Below, piece after piece: positions 1-7,998 of a stretch of DNA of 64,000 nucleotides. Source of the stretch: Segatella copri (GTDB lineage: Bacteria > Bacteroidota > Bacteroidia > Bacteroidales > Bacteroidaceae); NCBI RefSeq assembly GCF_002224675.1, contig NZ_NMPZ01000002.1:1-64000 (forward strand), given 5' to 3'. The number at the start of each line of letters is the position of its first letter. Position 1 is the first letter of the stretch. The notes beneath the pieces are model-generated. The model was not told where the DNA came from and ran no database searches. It saw only the letters and a program-made list of their open reading frames with translations. Both the position numbers and the translations under genes were made by a program.

Positions 1-5
1 AAAAC

Positions 6-39
6 GGCTTGCTTCGAAAAATTGAAGCAAGCCTTTTTT
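6..39. terminator. Bidirectional intrinsic terminator at left edge
   Basis: A perfect 10-bp stem (GGCTTGCTTC paired with GAAGCAAGCC, 8-nt loop) is followed by six T on the + strand and flanked by A-rich sequence on the other side. It can end the leftward transporter gene and any rightward gene lying upstream of the window. Confidence 0.85.
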
Positions 40-57
40 GTATTATAATTCTATGAT

Positions 58-1584
58 TTAGCTTACGCGATTCAACTTCTTGATGATTGAGAAGATGAAG
101 GCTGCAGATACCAGACAGATGCCGGCAAGAACACCCCAGATTGTTACGAGGTTGAAGTTCTGACCCCACATGATGCCAGGAATCATAACCAACTGGTTAC
201 CGATGGCTGTTGCACCAAACCAGAGACCCATCATCAAACCAGCATACTTTGGAGGAGCTACCTTCGATACAAACGAAATACCGATTGGAGAAAGCAGAAG
301 CTCTGCGAATGTAAGGATGAGATAGGTAGAGATGAGGAGGTTAGCACTTACACGTGTTCCCTCTGTAGCAGGATTGCCCTGTGCCAAAGGAAGCTCCAGC
401 CCCATAGAACCTACAGCCATCCATACGAAACCGAGAGCTGCAACGAGCATACCCAAACCAATCTTCTCTGGCGATGTAGGCTCCTTGCCAATCTTGTGAA
501 GCCATGAGAACAAAGCAACGCTCACTGGGGTCAATGCCACTACATAGCATGGGTTGAACTGCTGGAAGATAGGAGCCTCAACATCTACGGCACCTTCAAG
601 GTTGCTGTACTTGTAGAAGAGGAAAGCGATGGCAGCAACAATGACACCAAGAGAGATGCCCTTACCCTTGCCAGTCTTGCTCTGTGCCAGACCGAAGCAA
701 CCGTAAACCACGAAGATGCAGGCTACGAGGTTGGTCACGTCGAATGCCATTGACTGCAAGCCCTCAGATGTCTTCTGAGTATAGTCGCGGGCAAAGAGTG
801 TCAATGTATTACCATTCTGGTGGAAAGCCATCCAGAAGAAGATAACCACAGCAAATACGAGACAGAGGCAGATGATGCGCTCCTTGGTCTCAGCCTTGGA
901 AAGCTCATTAGTCTCCTTAACCGGAGTCTTGTCGCCCTTACCCTTGGTCTCAGAAGCAAGCACGTGCTTGTATGTAAAGCTGAAGGCATAGTAGATGGCG
1001 ATACTAATGATAAGCGAAGCACATGCCACAGCGAATGCAAAATGGTATGAATCCTCTACAGATACACTCAGACTCTCCTGCGCCCACTTCATAATCTTGA
1101 TGGCTGCTGTAGGAGCGAACATGGCGCCAATGTTGATAGCCATATAGAAGAGAGAGAAACCGGAATCACGGTTGCTGGCATACTGTGGCTCGTCGTAGAG
1201 ACGACCTACCATCACCTGCAGGTTACCTTTGAACAAGCCGGTACCCAAAGCGATGAGGATAAGCGAAATGCCCATGGCAGCAATGGCAACGGTGTCCTTG
1301 CCAAGAGGAAGCGAAAGCACCAGGTAGCCGATGAACATAATGAAGATACCCGTGGTAACCATACGTCCAAAGCCAAACTTGTCGGCTGCGATACCGCCGA
1401 TGATAGGGAGGAAATAAACCATCATCAGGAAGGTAGAGTAAATTGTACTTGCCAATCCGGTTTCAAAACCGAAGTTAGCCTGCAAATAGAGCAAGAACAC
1501 TGCAAGCATGGTATAGTAACCGAAACGCTCACCCGTGTTAGCCAAAGCTAAGGCCCACAGACCTTTTGGTTGATTTTCAAACAT
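58..1584 (-). CDS. POT-family proton-dependent peptide transporter (MFS)
   Basis: A 508-residue polytopic inner-membrane protein with about 12-14 hydrophobic segments. Residues 16-24 (NTGERFGYY) match the POT/PTR signature ExxERFxYY in the first helix, which in this family couples proton movement to uptake of di- and tripeptides. The first Glu of that signature is Asn16 here, so proton coupling may differ from DtpA-type members. The 'FKGNLQVMVGRLY' stretch after helix 4 also fits the family. The ATG at 1584 lies about 60 bp downstream of a TATCTTTG box. The gene is monocistronic, divergent from rpoD, and ends at the hairpin at the window edge. Family assignment is firm; the substrate is inferred from family. 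Confidence 0.9.
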   Translation of the reverse strand: MFENQPKGLWALALANTGERFGYYTMLAVFLLYLQANFGFETGLASTIYSTFLMMVYFLPIIGGIAADKFGFGRMVTTGIFIMFIGYLVLSLPLGKDTVAIAAMGISLILIALGTGLFKGNLQVMVGRLYDEPQYASNRDSGFSLFYMAINIGAMFAPTAAIKIMKWAQESLSVSVEDSYHFAFAVACASLIISIAIYYAFSFTYKHVLASETKGKGDKTPVKETNELSKAETKERIICLCLVFAVVIFFWMAFHQNGNTLTLFARDYTQKTSEGLQSMAFDVTNLVACIFVVYGCFGLAQSKTGKGKGISLGVIVAAIAFLFYKYSNLEGAVDVEAPIFQQFNPCYVVALTPVSVALFSWLHKIGKEPTSPEKIGLGMLVAALGFVWMAVGSMGLELPLAQGNPATEGTRVSANLLISTYLILTFAELLLSPIGISFVSKVAPPKYAGLMMGLWFGATAIGNQLVMIPGIMWGQNFNLVTIWGVLAGICLVSAAFIFSIIKKLNRVS

Positions 1585-1642
1585 AATTTTCTGTTATTTT
1601 ATAATTTTATTATTTAGTTATTCTTTTCTCGCAAATTCTGTG

Positions 1643-1650
1643 CAAAGATA
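1643..1650 (-). promoter_or_regulatory. -7 box (TATCTTTG) for the peptide transporter
   Basis: An exact match to the Bacteroidetes TAnnTTTG -7 element on the minus strand, followed by GCAC, about 60 bp before the transporter ATG. Confidence 0.75.
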
Positions 1651-1799
1651 CACAAATTATTCCATATTTCAAACTCAATGCCTAAAAATCGTTATATCAA
1701 ATACCATTTTTATATTCAAAAACGTCTAAATTTCTAAAAAACAGACAAATAATGCAAAAGTTTTCCATTTCTATTACAACAAGATTGCGTTTTTTTTTG

Positions 1800-1807
1800 T
1801 ACCTTTG
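1800..1807 (+). promoter_or_regulatory. -7 box (TACCTTTG) for rpoD
   Basis: A TAnnTTTG match preceded by a T-tract and followed by GCAG, 77 bp before the rpoD ATG. It implies a leader of roughly 70 nt. Confidence 0.75.
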
Positions 1808-1884
1808 CAGCCCGAAACCGTAAAGGTGGATTCCGACAGTATAAATATTGGATTAAAACAAAAAAGAAAGGTAAAAGGATATTT

Positions 1885-2760
1885 ATGAGACAACTTAAGA
1901 TTAGCAAGAGTATAACCAATCGTTCCAGTGAAGCACTCGACAAGTACTTGGTGGAGATTGGTAGAGAACCTATGGTCTCTATTGATGAGGAGATTGAGCT
2001 GGCCCAAAAGATTCGCAAAGGCGGTCGTGAGGGTGAGCGTGCCAAGGAAAAACTGGTCAAGGCAAACCTCCGATTCGTTGTATCTGTTGCTAAACAATAC
2101 CAGCATCAGGGTTTGGGTCTGACAGACCTCATCGACGAGGGAAACATCGGTTTGGTAAAGGCTGCAGAGAAATTTGATGAAACTCGTGGTTTTAAGTTCA
2201 TCTCATACGCAGTATGGTGGATTCGCCAGAGCATCCTCCAGGCTATCGCTGAGCAGAGCCGTATCGTTCGCCTGCCTTTGAACCAGGTAGGTGCATTGAG
2301 CAAGATCAGCGCCGAAATCAGCAAGTTCGAGCAGGAAAACCAGCGCAAGCCTTCTGTTGCAGAGTTGGCACAGATTACCAAGATGGAGGAAAGCAAGATT
2401 GACCAGACCATCAAGGCAGACAACCACCACATGAGTATCGATGCTCCATTCGGTAGTGATGACGATGACAATGCGATGGTAGATGTGATGGCTTCAGGTG
2501 ATGATAGCCGTACCGACAAGGGTGTTGACTTCGAGTCTATGGCGAGCGAGCTCCAGCGCGTATTGGCAACAGTATTGAAGGAACGCGAGCGCAAGATTCT
2601 CTGCTACTGCTATGGCATCGGTTGCCACGAGAAGGGATTGGAAGAAATCGGAAGCGAATTCAACCTCACCCGTGAGCGTGTACGCCAGATTCGCGAGAAG
2701 AGTATCATCAAGCTCCGTGAAAGCGGAAAGATCAAGATCTTGATGAAATACCTGGGATAA
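1885..2760 (+). CDS. rpoD: RNA polymerase primary sigma factor (sigma-70/RpoD type)
   Basis: Directs RNA polymerase to housekeeping promoters. The protein has 291 residues: no region 1.1, a region 1.2 around residues 17-45 (YLVEIGREPMVSIDEEIELA), region 2 at about 58-118 (NLRFVVSVAKQY, DLIDEGNIGLVKAAEKFD, FISYAVWWIRQSI), region 3, then a region 4 helix-turn-helix at about 250-280 (LEEIGSEFNLTRERVRQIRE). The compact size is normal for the Bacteroidetes primary sigma, whose unusual -7/-33 promoters are the ones found throughout this window. ATG at 1885 follows an AAAGG-rich leader. A strong hairpin terminator lies about 125 bp downstream. Confidence 0.95.
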   Translation: MRQLKISKSITNRSSEALDKYLVEIGREPMVSIDEEIELAQKIRKGGREGERAKEKLVKANLRFVVSVAKQYQHQGLGLTDLIDEGNIGLVKAAEKFDETRGFKFISYAVWWIRQSILQAIAEQSRIVRLPLNQVGALSKISAEISKFEQENQRKPSVAELAQITKMEESKIDQTIKADNHHMSIDAPFGSDDDDNAMVDVMASGDDSRTDKGVDFESMASELQRVLATVLKERERKILCYCYGIGCHEKGLEEIGSEFNLTRERVRQIREKSIIKLRESGKIKILMKYLG

Positions 2761-2856
2761 TTCTGAAACAGAAACCAAGAATTAAGAAACAGAAATTCTG
2801 AATTCTGAAACAGGAATTCAATCCATATCGAAGACGAGAGAAAAATAAATAAAGCT

Positions 2857-2877
2857 CAGTTGTGTTACCCACAACTG
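2857..2877. repeat. Short hairpin before the rpoD terminator
   Basis: CAGTTGTG and CACAACTG form a perfect 8-bp inverted repeat with a 5-nt loop. There is no T-run after it. It may stabilise the rpoD 3' end or be part of a two-hairpin terminator. Confidence 0.5.
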
Positions 2878-2884
2878 AAACAAA

Positions 2885-2932
2885 AAGGGCAATCAGTTGG
2901 TTCATCCCAATCTGATTGCCCTTTCTCTTTTT
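2885..2932 (+). terminator. rpoD intrinsic terminator
   Basis: A 12-bp perfect stem (AAGGGCAATCAG with CTGATTGCCCTT) around a 15-nt loop, followed by TTCTCTTTTT. Correctly placed to end rpoD. Confidence 0.8.
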
Positions 2933-2939
2933 ACACACA

Positions 2940-3026
2940 CGCCCTGAAAGGGCAAAAGCTCCTAGCCCAGGGCAACACCCTGGGTTGTCATAGGCGCTAA
3001 CCTGTCGCCCTGAAAGGGCAAAAGCT
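2940..3026. repeat. Dispersed-type hairpin repeat (two 21-bp copies flanking a palindrome)
   Basis: Two identical 21-bp units beginning CGCCCTGAAAGGGC lie at 2940-2960 and 3006-3026. Each is itself a small palindrome (GCCCTGAAAGGGC). Between them sits another palindrome, CCCAGGG-caaca-CCCTGGG, near 2965-2982. The layout resembles a REP/BIME-like intergenic repeat; similar 'CCCTGAAAGGGC' elements are common in Bacteroidetes genomes. An open frame across it on the minus strand is a by-product of the repeat. Confidence 0.65.
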
Positions 3027-3036
3027 TTATTCACAA

Positions 3037-3711
3037 TTAATTGTTAACGAAGTTTCCGAACTTATCAATCAATCCGTTTACTCCGTCTCTCACCGCCTCG
3101 AAATATGGATACTCATCTCTCAGACAGATTTCATCATAAAGGAAATCAGCCACGATGGTATCCTTACCGTCAGGCATCACGAGTCCCATCTTGCCATTCT
3201 TCTCTGCAATAACCGGCATGATGCTCAGGTCATCATTATAGATATAGCAAGTGCGGAGGAAATCATAGACAGGCTGAAGCATCACGTTGCCCTGATGATC
3301 TTTCATGCCAAATTTGCCGTTTTCCTCGAAGACCTCATGGTAACGGATATACTTCTCCTTCAAGCGATGATAATAGAACACCATCTTACGCTTGTCGTTC
3401 ACAAAGTCGAGCATATACTGGAAGGTATCACAGTAGTTAGCCACCGAACGGACGAGAATCATCTTCAGATCCAGTCCATCCAAAGCCTTGCGATTCAAAT
3501 CAATATACTTGGCAATCGCCTTCTCTTTCTCTGTGACAGAGAGGCTCGCCAGCTTTTCCTCAAACTTGAGCATAGCCTGTTTGGTTCCCGACATACCCTT
3601 GATATATCGGTGAATCTGCCTGCTCATTTCAGAACAGATAAACTTGTCTATTTCCTGCTGCTCAATAGGGTCAGCATATTCCTTAATCAATGATTCAGGT
3701 GTAGCGTTCAT
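3037..3711 (-). CDS. WG-repeat-like protein, function unknown
   Basis: 224 residues, no signal peptide or membrane segment. Residues 1-125 are helical and charged. The C-terminal ~100 residues carry three degenerate WG-type repeats (GKFGMKDHQGNVMLQPVYD, GKMGLVMPDGKDTIVADFLYD, GVNGLIDKFGNFV), a beta-rich motif usually involved in protein contacts. It is the last gene of a leftward cluster behind the MFS transporter, separated by 69 bp that contain a hairpin. I do not recognise a specific function. Confidence 0.75.
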   Translation of the reverse strand: MNATPESLIKEYADPIEQQEIDKFICSEMSRQIHRYIKGMSGTKQAMLKFEEKLASLSVTEKEKAIAKYIDLNRKALDGLDLKMILVRSVANYCDTFQYMLDFVNDKRKMVFYYHRLKEKYIRYHEVFEENGKFGMKDHQGNVMLQPVYDFLRTCYIYNDDLSIMPVIAEKNGKMGLVMPDGKDTIVADFLYDEICLRDEYPYFEAVRDGVNGLIDKFGNFVNN

Positions 3712-3736
3712 GGTTATTTCCTTTCTTTTTGTTTAT

Positions 3737-3772
3737 GGAGATTCCCCCTGTGAACTTGAAAGGGAAATCTCC
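3737..3772 (-). repeat. Intercistronic hairpin between MFS transporter and WG-repeat gene
   Basis: GGAGATT and AATCTCC arms, extended by C/G pairs inside, enclose about 14 nt. There is no T-run on the minus strand, so an RNA-stabilising or partial-attenuation role is more likely than termination. Confidence 0.5.
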
Positions 3773-3780
3773 TGTTAGTA

Positions 3781-5160
3781 TTATTTCTTCACGTTAGGCT
3801 GCTGCAATCCATAGCCCTTTCTCTTATCTTCCAGCAAGAGGAGGAAGGAGATGACAATAGCAACCACACCAAAGGCTGCAAATATGGTCATCGTCTCTGT
3901 ATAGTCGATGACACCATCGGCACCCGTGTTAGCCTGATTCACCTTACCGATCCATACAGGAATAAGAGCCAGTCCGATATTCTGGATATAGAAGATAAGG
4001 GCGTATGCAGTTCCTAAGAGTTTCATTGGGATGATCTTTGGCACAGAAGGCCACATTGCTGATGGTACCAATCCAAAAGCTACGCCAAGGATGAGCATCA
4101 TCACGACGGCAAGCACCCATGAGTTGAGTGGAAGGGCAAATACTACGTGTACCAGAGTCAGGAGACAACTGCCGATAATCATCAGCGTGGCACCCTTGCC
4201 ATACTTGTCATATACGCTACCGAAGATTGGTGTAAGGAAGATGGTACCGAATGGCAACATCGCAGGAATCAGACCTGCCAAATTGGCATCGACACCATAC
4301 TTGAAAATCATCAACTTGGTGGCAAACTTCAGGAATGGGAATACACCGGCATAGAACATCAGGCAAAGGAATGCCACATACCAGAAACCAGTTGTCTTGA
4401 ACAGACCACCCAAGTCTGAAAACTTGAAACCTTCTTCCGGCTCAGTAGCCACAGCTTCTGCAGAAGCATCCTCCTTCTTGTCCATCACGCAATAAACCAG
4501 ATAAACCAGTACACCAGCGCAAAGCAAAGCTGCACCCAAAGCAATAGAAGCAGACACACCGCCCATTGCCTTTGCAAAAGGAAGAGAATAGCCCAAGGCA
4601 GCGGCAGTTCCCAAACGAGCTGTAGCCACCTGCACTCCCATTGCCAGAGCCAACTCATGACCCGTAAACCATTTCACAATGACCTTGCTCACTGTGATAC
4701 CGCATATCTCGCAGCCCACGCCATAGATGGCAAAGCCAAGTGCAGCTATCACTACCTGTGTACTATAAGTACCGAAGAATGGTACTACTACCGAACCGCC
4801 AAACTCATGACCTACAGCATACCATTTCACCAAGGCTCCACCAAACATCAAAACAGTAGAGAGGATACCAGTGAAACGGATGCCAAACTTATCGAGGATA
4901 AGACCACCAAAGAAGAGGAGCAGAAGGAACACATTGAAGTATCCGTAGGCTCCTGAGAAGAAGCCGTACTCATCCGAACTCCATCCGAGTCCGAGACCAT
5001 TCTCAGCCCCCTTGGCAGCTGTCAAGAGAGGCTCCAGTGGAGACATTACATCTGTAAAAAAGTAACCGAACATCATCGTGACGCTCACGATGAAGAGGGC
5101 GGTCCAGCGAGCTGACTTCGAGTCGCTCAATTTCATCTGAATTTTTTCTGTTGTACTCAT
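3781..5160 (-). CDS. Major facilitator superfamily transporter
   Basis: 459 residues with about 12 transmembrane helices and a charged central loop near residues 225-245 (MDKKEDASAEAVATEPEEG), the typical 6+6 MFS arrangement. The loop-2 signature appears as GGLILDKFGIR (about residues 85-95), and GSVYDKYGKG occupies the equivalent position in the second half. Similar Bacteroidetes proteins are annotated only as MFS transporters; the substrate cannot be read from sequence. It lies 40 bp after the barrel gene and may share its transcript. Inner membrane location is certain, function is not. Confidence 0.85.
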   Translation of the reverse strand: MSTTEKIQMKLSDSKSARWTALFIVSVTMMFGYFFTDVMSPLEPLLTAAKGAENGLGLGWSSDEYGFFSGAYGYFNVFLLLLFFGGLILDKFGIRFTGILSTVLMFGGALVKWYAVGHEFGGSVVVPFFGTYSTQVVIAALGFAIYGVGCEICGITVSKVIVKWFTGHELALAMGVQVATARLGTAAALGYSLPFAKAMGGVSASIALGAALLCAGVLVYLVYCVMDKKEDASAEAVATEPEEGFKFSDLGGLFKTTGFWYVAFLCLMFYAGVFPFLKFATKLMIFKYGVDANLAGLIPAMLPFGTIFLTPIFGSVYDKYGKGATLMIIGSCLLTLVHVVFALPLNSWVLAVVMMLILGVAFGLVPSAMWPSVPKIIPMKLLGTAYALIFYIQNIGLALIPVWIGKVNQANTGADGVIDYTETMTIFAAFGVVAIVISFLLLLEDKRKGYGLQQPNVKK

Positions 5161-5200
5161 TTTATATTATTACTTATTTTTCCATAACCATCGCCGGAAG

Positions 5201-5971
5201 TTACTTTCTCTTCACGTTCTTCGTTCTTGAAATATCAAAGAGATAAGATACCTTGAACACAATCTGTCCGTAGTTACTTTTTCCGAAATAATCTCGTTTG
5301 GATGAACCATAGATATTGCCCAATCCATAATAATAGCGAGCCTCAGCCAGAAAATGTCCCACTTTCGGGATGCTATACTCTGCACCCAAACCCAGGGCGA
5401 TACCATAATCCAGCTTATTCTCTACCGCCATCGTATCTTGTGCCACTACCATACTTACCCGGTCATTATCTGTCTTAGGCATATTCTTCACGTCGAAGTT
5501 GGTAGTCTGAGAATCGTTAAGGTAGAGTCCGAACTGCGGACCGGCATTTACGAAGATGTTCAAGCCTCTCTCTTCCCTACCCCAAGCCAAGTGAGCGAAA
5601 ACAGGTACCTGGATATAATTGATGGTACGGCTGTAAGCCATCGGCTGCTTGGTTTCGGTGATGATGACAGGCTGGTTGTCGATGTCGAGAATATCCTCTT
5701 TCCATCCCACCTTGGCATAGTTGACCTCTGCATAGATGGAACAGATGGTCTTGAAGTACTTCTCGCAAGTATATTTCATCGAGAGTCCGGCAGTCATACC
5801 TCCATGCTGTTTTTGCTGAACCTCCGGTTCGAATCCTACAGAGCTGAGCACATAGCCACCGTTGAATCCGATGGAAAAATCGTTGCGATGCTCACCTATC
5901 TGGGCCTGCGCCGAGAGTCCTCCCCAAAGGAGAAGTCCCATCAACAGCGCCCCTATCTTGACTTTATTCAT
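5201..5971 (-). CDS. Outer-membrane beta-barrel protein (PorT/OMP_b-brl-like)
   Basis: 256 residues with a signal peptide (about residues 1-23, ending LSAQAQ) followed by alternating beta strands (DFSIGFNGGYVLSSVGF, GGMTAGLSMKYTCEKYF, TICSIYAEVNYAKVGW, GIALGLGAEYSIP, FLAEARYYYGLGNIYG, YGQIVFKVSYLFDI), consistent with an 8-10-strand barrel. It lies 47 bp after the LysM gene and 40 bp before the MFS gene, so the cluster probably forms one envelope operon. PorT is a T9SS component name, but many unrelated Bacteroidetes barrels share this domain; a T9SS role is not shown. Confidence 0.8.
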   Translation of the reverse strand: MNKVKIGALLMGLLLWGGLSAQAQIGEHRNDFSIGFNGGYVLSSVGFEPEVQQKQHGGMTAGLSMKYTCEKYFKTICSIYAEVNYAKVGWKEDILDIDNQPVIITETKQPMAYSRTINYIQVPVFAHLAWGREERGLNIFVNAGPQFGLYLNDSQTTNFDVKNMPKTDNDRVSMVVAQDTMAVENKLDYGIALGLGAEYSIPKVGHFLAEARYYYGLGNIYGSSKRDYFGKSNYGQIVFKVSYLFDISRTKNVKRK

Positions 5972-6018
5972 TCTTTCTTTTCTTACTATAAACGATTAAC
6001 TATAAAAAACTACCGGTC

Positions 6019-7425
6019 CTAGTAGTTCACTGATTCAATCTGGTGATTGAAGGTATAGTGAATCAACTGGAAGTTCTTGTTCTTGTATCCACCCTTTGTC
6101 GTTTTCACGAAATGCAATGGAGTCTGCACAGGCTGATAGTTCACTTGCTGGCGTTCACCCGTAAACTCCTTGCCCTTCTTCTTGATACCCTGGATGAAGA
6201 ACATACCATGATCATAACCCGTGATGGCGAAGCGAGGCTGCGCAATCATCATCGGCTGATGGAACCATCCCTCGTACGCCTTCTCCAGGTTCTGCGTTCT
6301 TTCGGCTACCGGATTGTAATAGAAGGTAGAAGGGATATAAGTATCGTACTTATAGAATCGCTCCAGATTGTACTTGGCGTACATTAACCACTCTGTATAG
6401 CCGAAGAGAGAGATAGATGCACCCGGATACTTGCTGTCAAACTCATCCAATTTATTGAGCACGGCTGTCAACTGTGGCGAACGGCCCGTATTCAGGATTA
6501 CCACATTCTGCTTGCTTGGCAGGAAAGCCTTGGCAAACTGGTCGATGCTTGAGCTCACATTGGTGATACTATAGTTGATGTTTCTCTTCTCCAACTCCTT
6601 GCGAAGTCCGAAAGTGAAAGCTCCCTTACGAGAAGTAGAATCATTGCAATCTACAAAGATTGGATGCACATTGGTAAATCTGTTCAGGAAAGCCTTGATG
6701 GTGCATTCGTTCAATGTTTCAGGACTCTGATATACCTGGAAGATTTCCTTGTTGCGCTCCACATCGTCACCGCTGATGGAGAAAGGAATCACGAGCTTGA
6801 TGCCATAGGTCTTGCAGAAGCCGGCAAGCGGAGCCACCTGCTTGGTATAAAGCGGGCCAAAGATGATATCACACGTATTGGCACCCTCCTGCAACAAGGT
6901 GGCACGGATATCAGCATCTATCGGCACGTTCCATGCATGGACATCGGTAGAGATGCCCTTCTTCTTCAGATAATTGCAAGCCATCAGGAGTCCACGATAA
7001 TACTCCACCATACGCTTGCCATCACCATCCACATCATGCAAAGGCAACATCACGCCAATCTTCACCGCATCACTAGCCGCCACCTTCTGCTGAGCGGCAG
7101 CGGTTCCAGCTACAGCCGGTTTGCTGGAAGCAACAGCATTCTTATCCTCCTTCTGTGCCTTTTTAGGCGCATTAGGATTCTGCTGGTCGCTGGCAAAAGG
7201 AATAAAGAGGGTAGTTCCCTTCTGGAGCATGTAACCTTCCTGCTTCATCTCAGGGTTTGCCTCCATCAGTTCCGGCAGACTCAATCCATACTTATTGGCA
7301 ATACCAAAAATAGTATCCTTTTTCTTCACTGTGTAAATGTCACGCCATTTCGTTGTCTGAGCAAAGATACCAACACTGAGCATGAGCCCCACAATCATCA
7401 AGAAATATCTTATGTTTCTTTTCAT
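6019..7425 (-). CDS. LysM domain + periplasmic-binding-protein-fold protein
   Basis: 468 residues. Signal peptide at 1-23 (ends GIFAQ). A LysM peptidoglycan-binding domain at about 30-76 (YTVKKKDTIFGIANKYGLS...GTTLFIPF), a low-complexity A/K/Q linker at about 80-118, then a type-1 periplasmic-binding-protein-like domain (about 120-450; KIGVMLPLHDVDGDGKRMVEYYRGLL, CDIIFGPLYTKQVAPLAGFC) resembling branched-chain amino-acid receptors and LpoA-like proteins. No ABC permease or ATPase is nearby, so a cell-wall-anchored sensor or scaffold is at least as likely as a transport receptor. First gene of the leftward cluster, with a TATTTTTG box about 73 bp upstream. Confidence 0.85.
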   Translation of the reverse strand: MKRNIRYFLMIVGLMLSVGIFAQTTKWRDIYTVKKKDTIFGIANKYGLSLPELMEANPEMKQEGYMLQKGTTLFIPFASDQQNPNAPKKAQKEDKNAVASSKPAVAGTAAAQQKVAASDAVKIGVMLPLHDVDGDGKRMVEYYRGLLMACNYLKKKGISTDVHAWNVPIDADIRATLLQEGANTCDIIFGPLYTKQVAPLAGFCKTYGIKLVIPFSISGDDVERNKEIFQVYQSPETLNECTIKAFLNRFTNVHPIFVDCNDSTSRKGAFTFGLRKELEKRNINYSITNVSSSIDQFAKAFLPSKQNVVILNTGRSPQLTAVLNKLDEFDSKYPGASISLFGYTEWLMYAKYNLERFYKYDTYIPSTFYYNPVAERTQNLEKAYEGWFHQPMMIAQPRFAITGYDHGMFFIQGIKKKGKEFTGERQQVNYQPVQTPLHFVKTTKGGYKNKNFQLIHYTFNHQIESVNY

Positions 7426-7497
7426 ATCTTCCTGTTTTTAATGTTTATATGATCCTAAAATCTTGCCGTAACCGACATGATTTAAAGTTTTCTCCTG

Positions 7498-7505
7498 CAA
7501 AAATA
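7498..7505 (-). promoter_or_regulatory. -7 box (TATTTTTG) for the LysM gene cluster
   Basis: TAnnTTTG match on the minus strand followed by CAGG, 73 bp before the LysM gene ATG. Confidence 0.65.
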
Positions 7506-7547
7506 CAAAAAATCTCGCATCTAGCGCAATATCTCTCAGCTTTTTAT

Positions 7548-7555
7548 TATCTTTG
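7548..7555 (+). promoter_or_regulatory. -7 box (TATCTTTG) for the CHU_C miniprotein and uvrA
   Basis: Exact TATCTTTG followed by GCAC, 18 bp before the ATG at 7573, so the leader would be only about 10-12 nt. Confidence 0.75.
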
Positions 7556-7572
7556 CACAAATAATTTGCAAA

Positions 7573-7980
7573 ATGAGACAAAAAATAGGATTACTTGGTG
7601 CCTTATTGGCACTTTTTACCCCTCCATTGATGGCACAGGAAGAAATCGGAGATGAGGAAGGCACGCAGACCAGTGTCCTTCTGATGCCGAACGCATTCTC
7701 GCCAAACGGAGATGGCATCAACGACATCTACAAGCCCAAGGAGGGTTACCAGAACATCAAGGAGTTTCGCGCCTATATATATAATAGGTGGGGACAGAAA
7801 CTCTTTGAGTGGAGCGACCCTGCCACGGGATGGGATGGAACATACAAGGGAAAGCCGGTTAAGGAGGGGGTCTATTTCTGTCTGGTCAAGGCAAAAGGAG
7901 CAGATGGCAAGACCTATCAGATTAAAAGAGATGTCAACCTGCTCAGAGGCTATACAGCAGAACAATACAGTAACAATTAA
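7573..7980 (+). CDS. Stand-alone gliding-motility C-terminal (CHU_C, T9SS type B) domain protein
   Basis: 135 residues: signal peptide 1-22 (ends PPLMAQ), a ~10-residue acidic linker, then one domain filling residues ~35-125 that matches the CHU_C/T9SS type B sorting domain (MPNAFSPNGDGINDIYKP, FRAYIYNRWGQKLFEW, GWDGTYKGKPVKEGVYFCLVKA). These domains normally sit at the end of long secreted adhesins or enzymes and direct export by the type IX system. Here there is no passenger. The gene is 18 bp before uvrA and shares its promoter. The role is unknown; it could be a remnant of a larger gene or a small surface protein. Confidence 0.85.
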   Translation: MRQKIGLLGALLALFTPPLMAQEEIGDEEGTQTSVLLMPNAFSPNGDGINDIYKPKEGYQNIKEFRAYIYNRWGQKLFEWSDPATGWDGTYKGKPVKEGVYFCLVKAKGADGKTYQIKRDVNLLRGYTAEQYSNN

Positions 7981-7998
7981 GTGAGCGGAAATTAGAAT

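Larger units (their letters stand above)
1585..1884. other. Divergent intergenic region, transporter / rpoD
   Basis: This 300-bp AT-rich spacer holds a leftward promoter box (1643-1650) and a rightward one (1800-1807). Open frames here are short and antisense to rpoD and its leader. No hairpin, repeat or RNA gene was recognised. Confidence 0.6.

Noticed and set aside
2732..3034. 100-codon open frame on the minus strand after rpoD
   Set aside because: It reads through the hairpin repeat and terminator; the product is low-quality sequence produced by the palindromic units, with no promoter.
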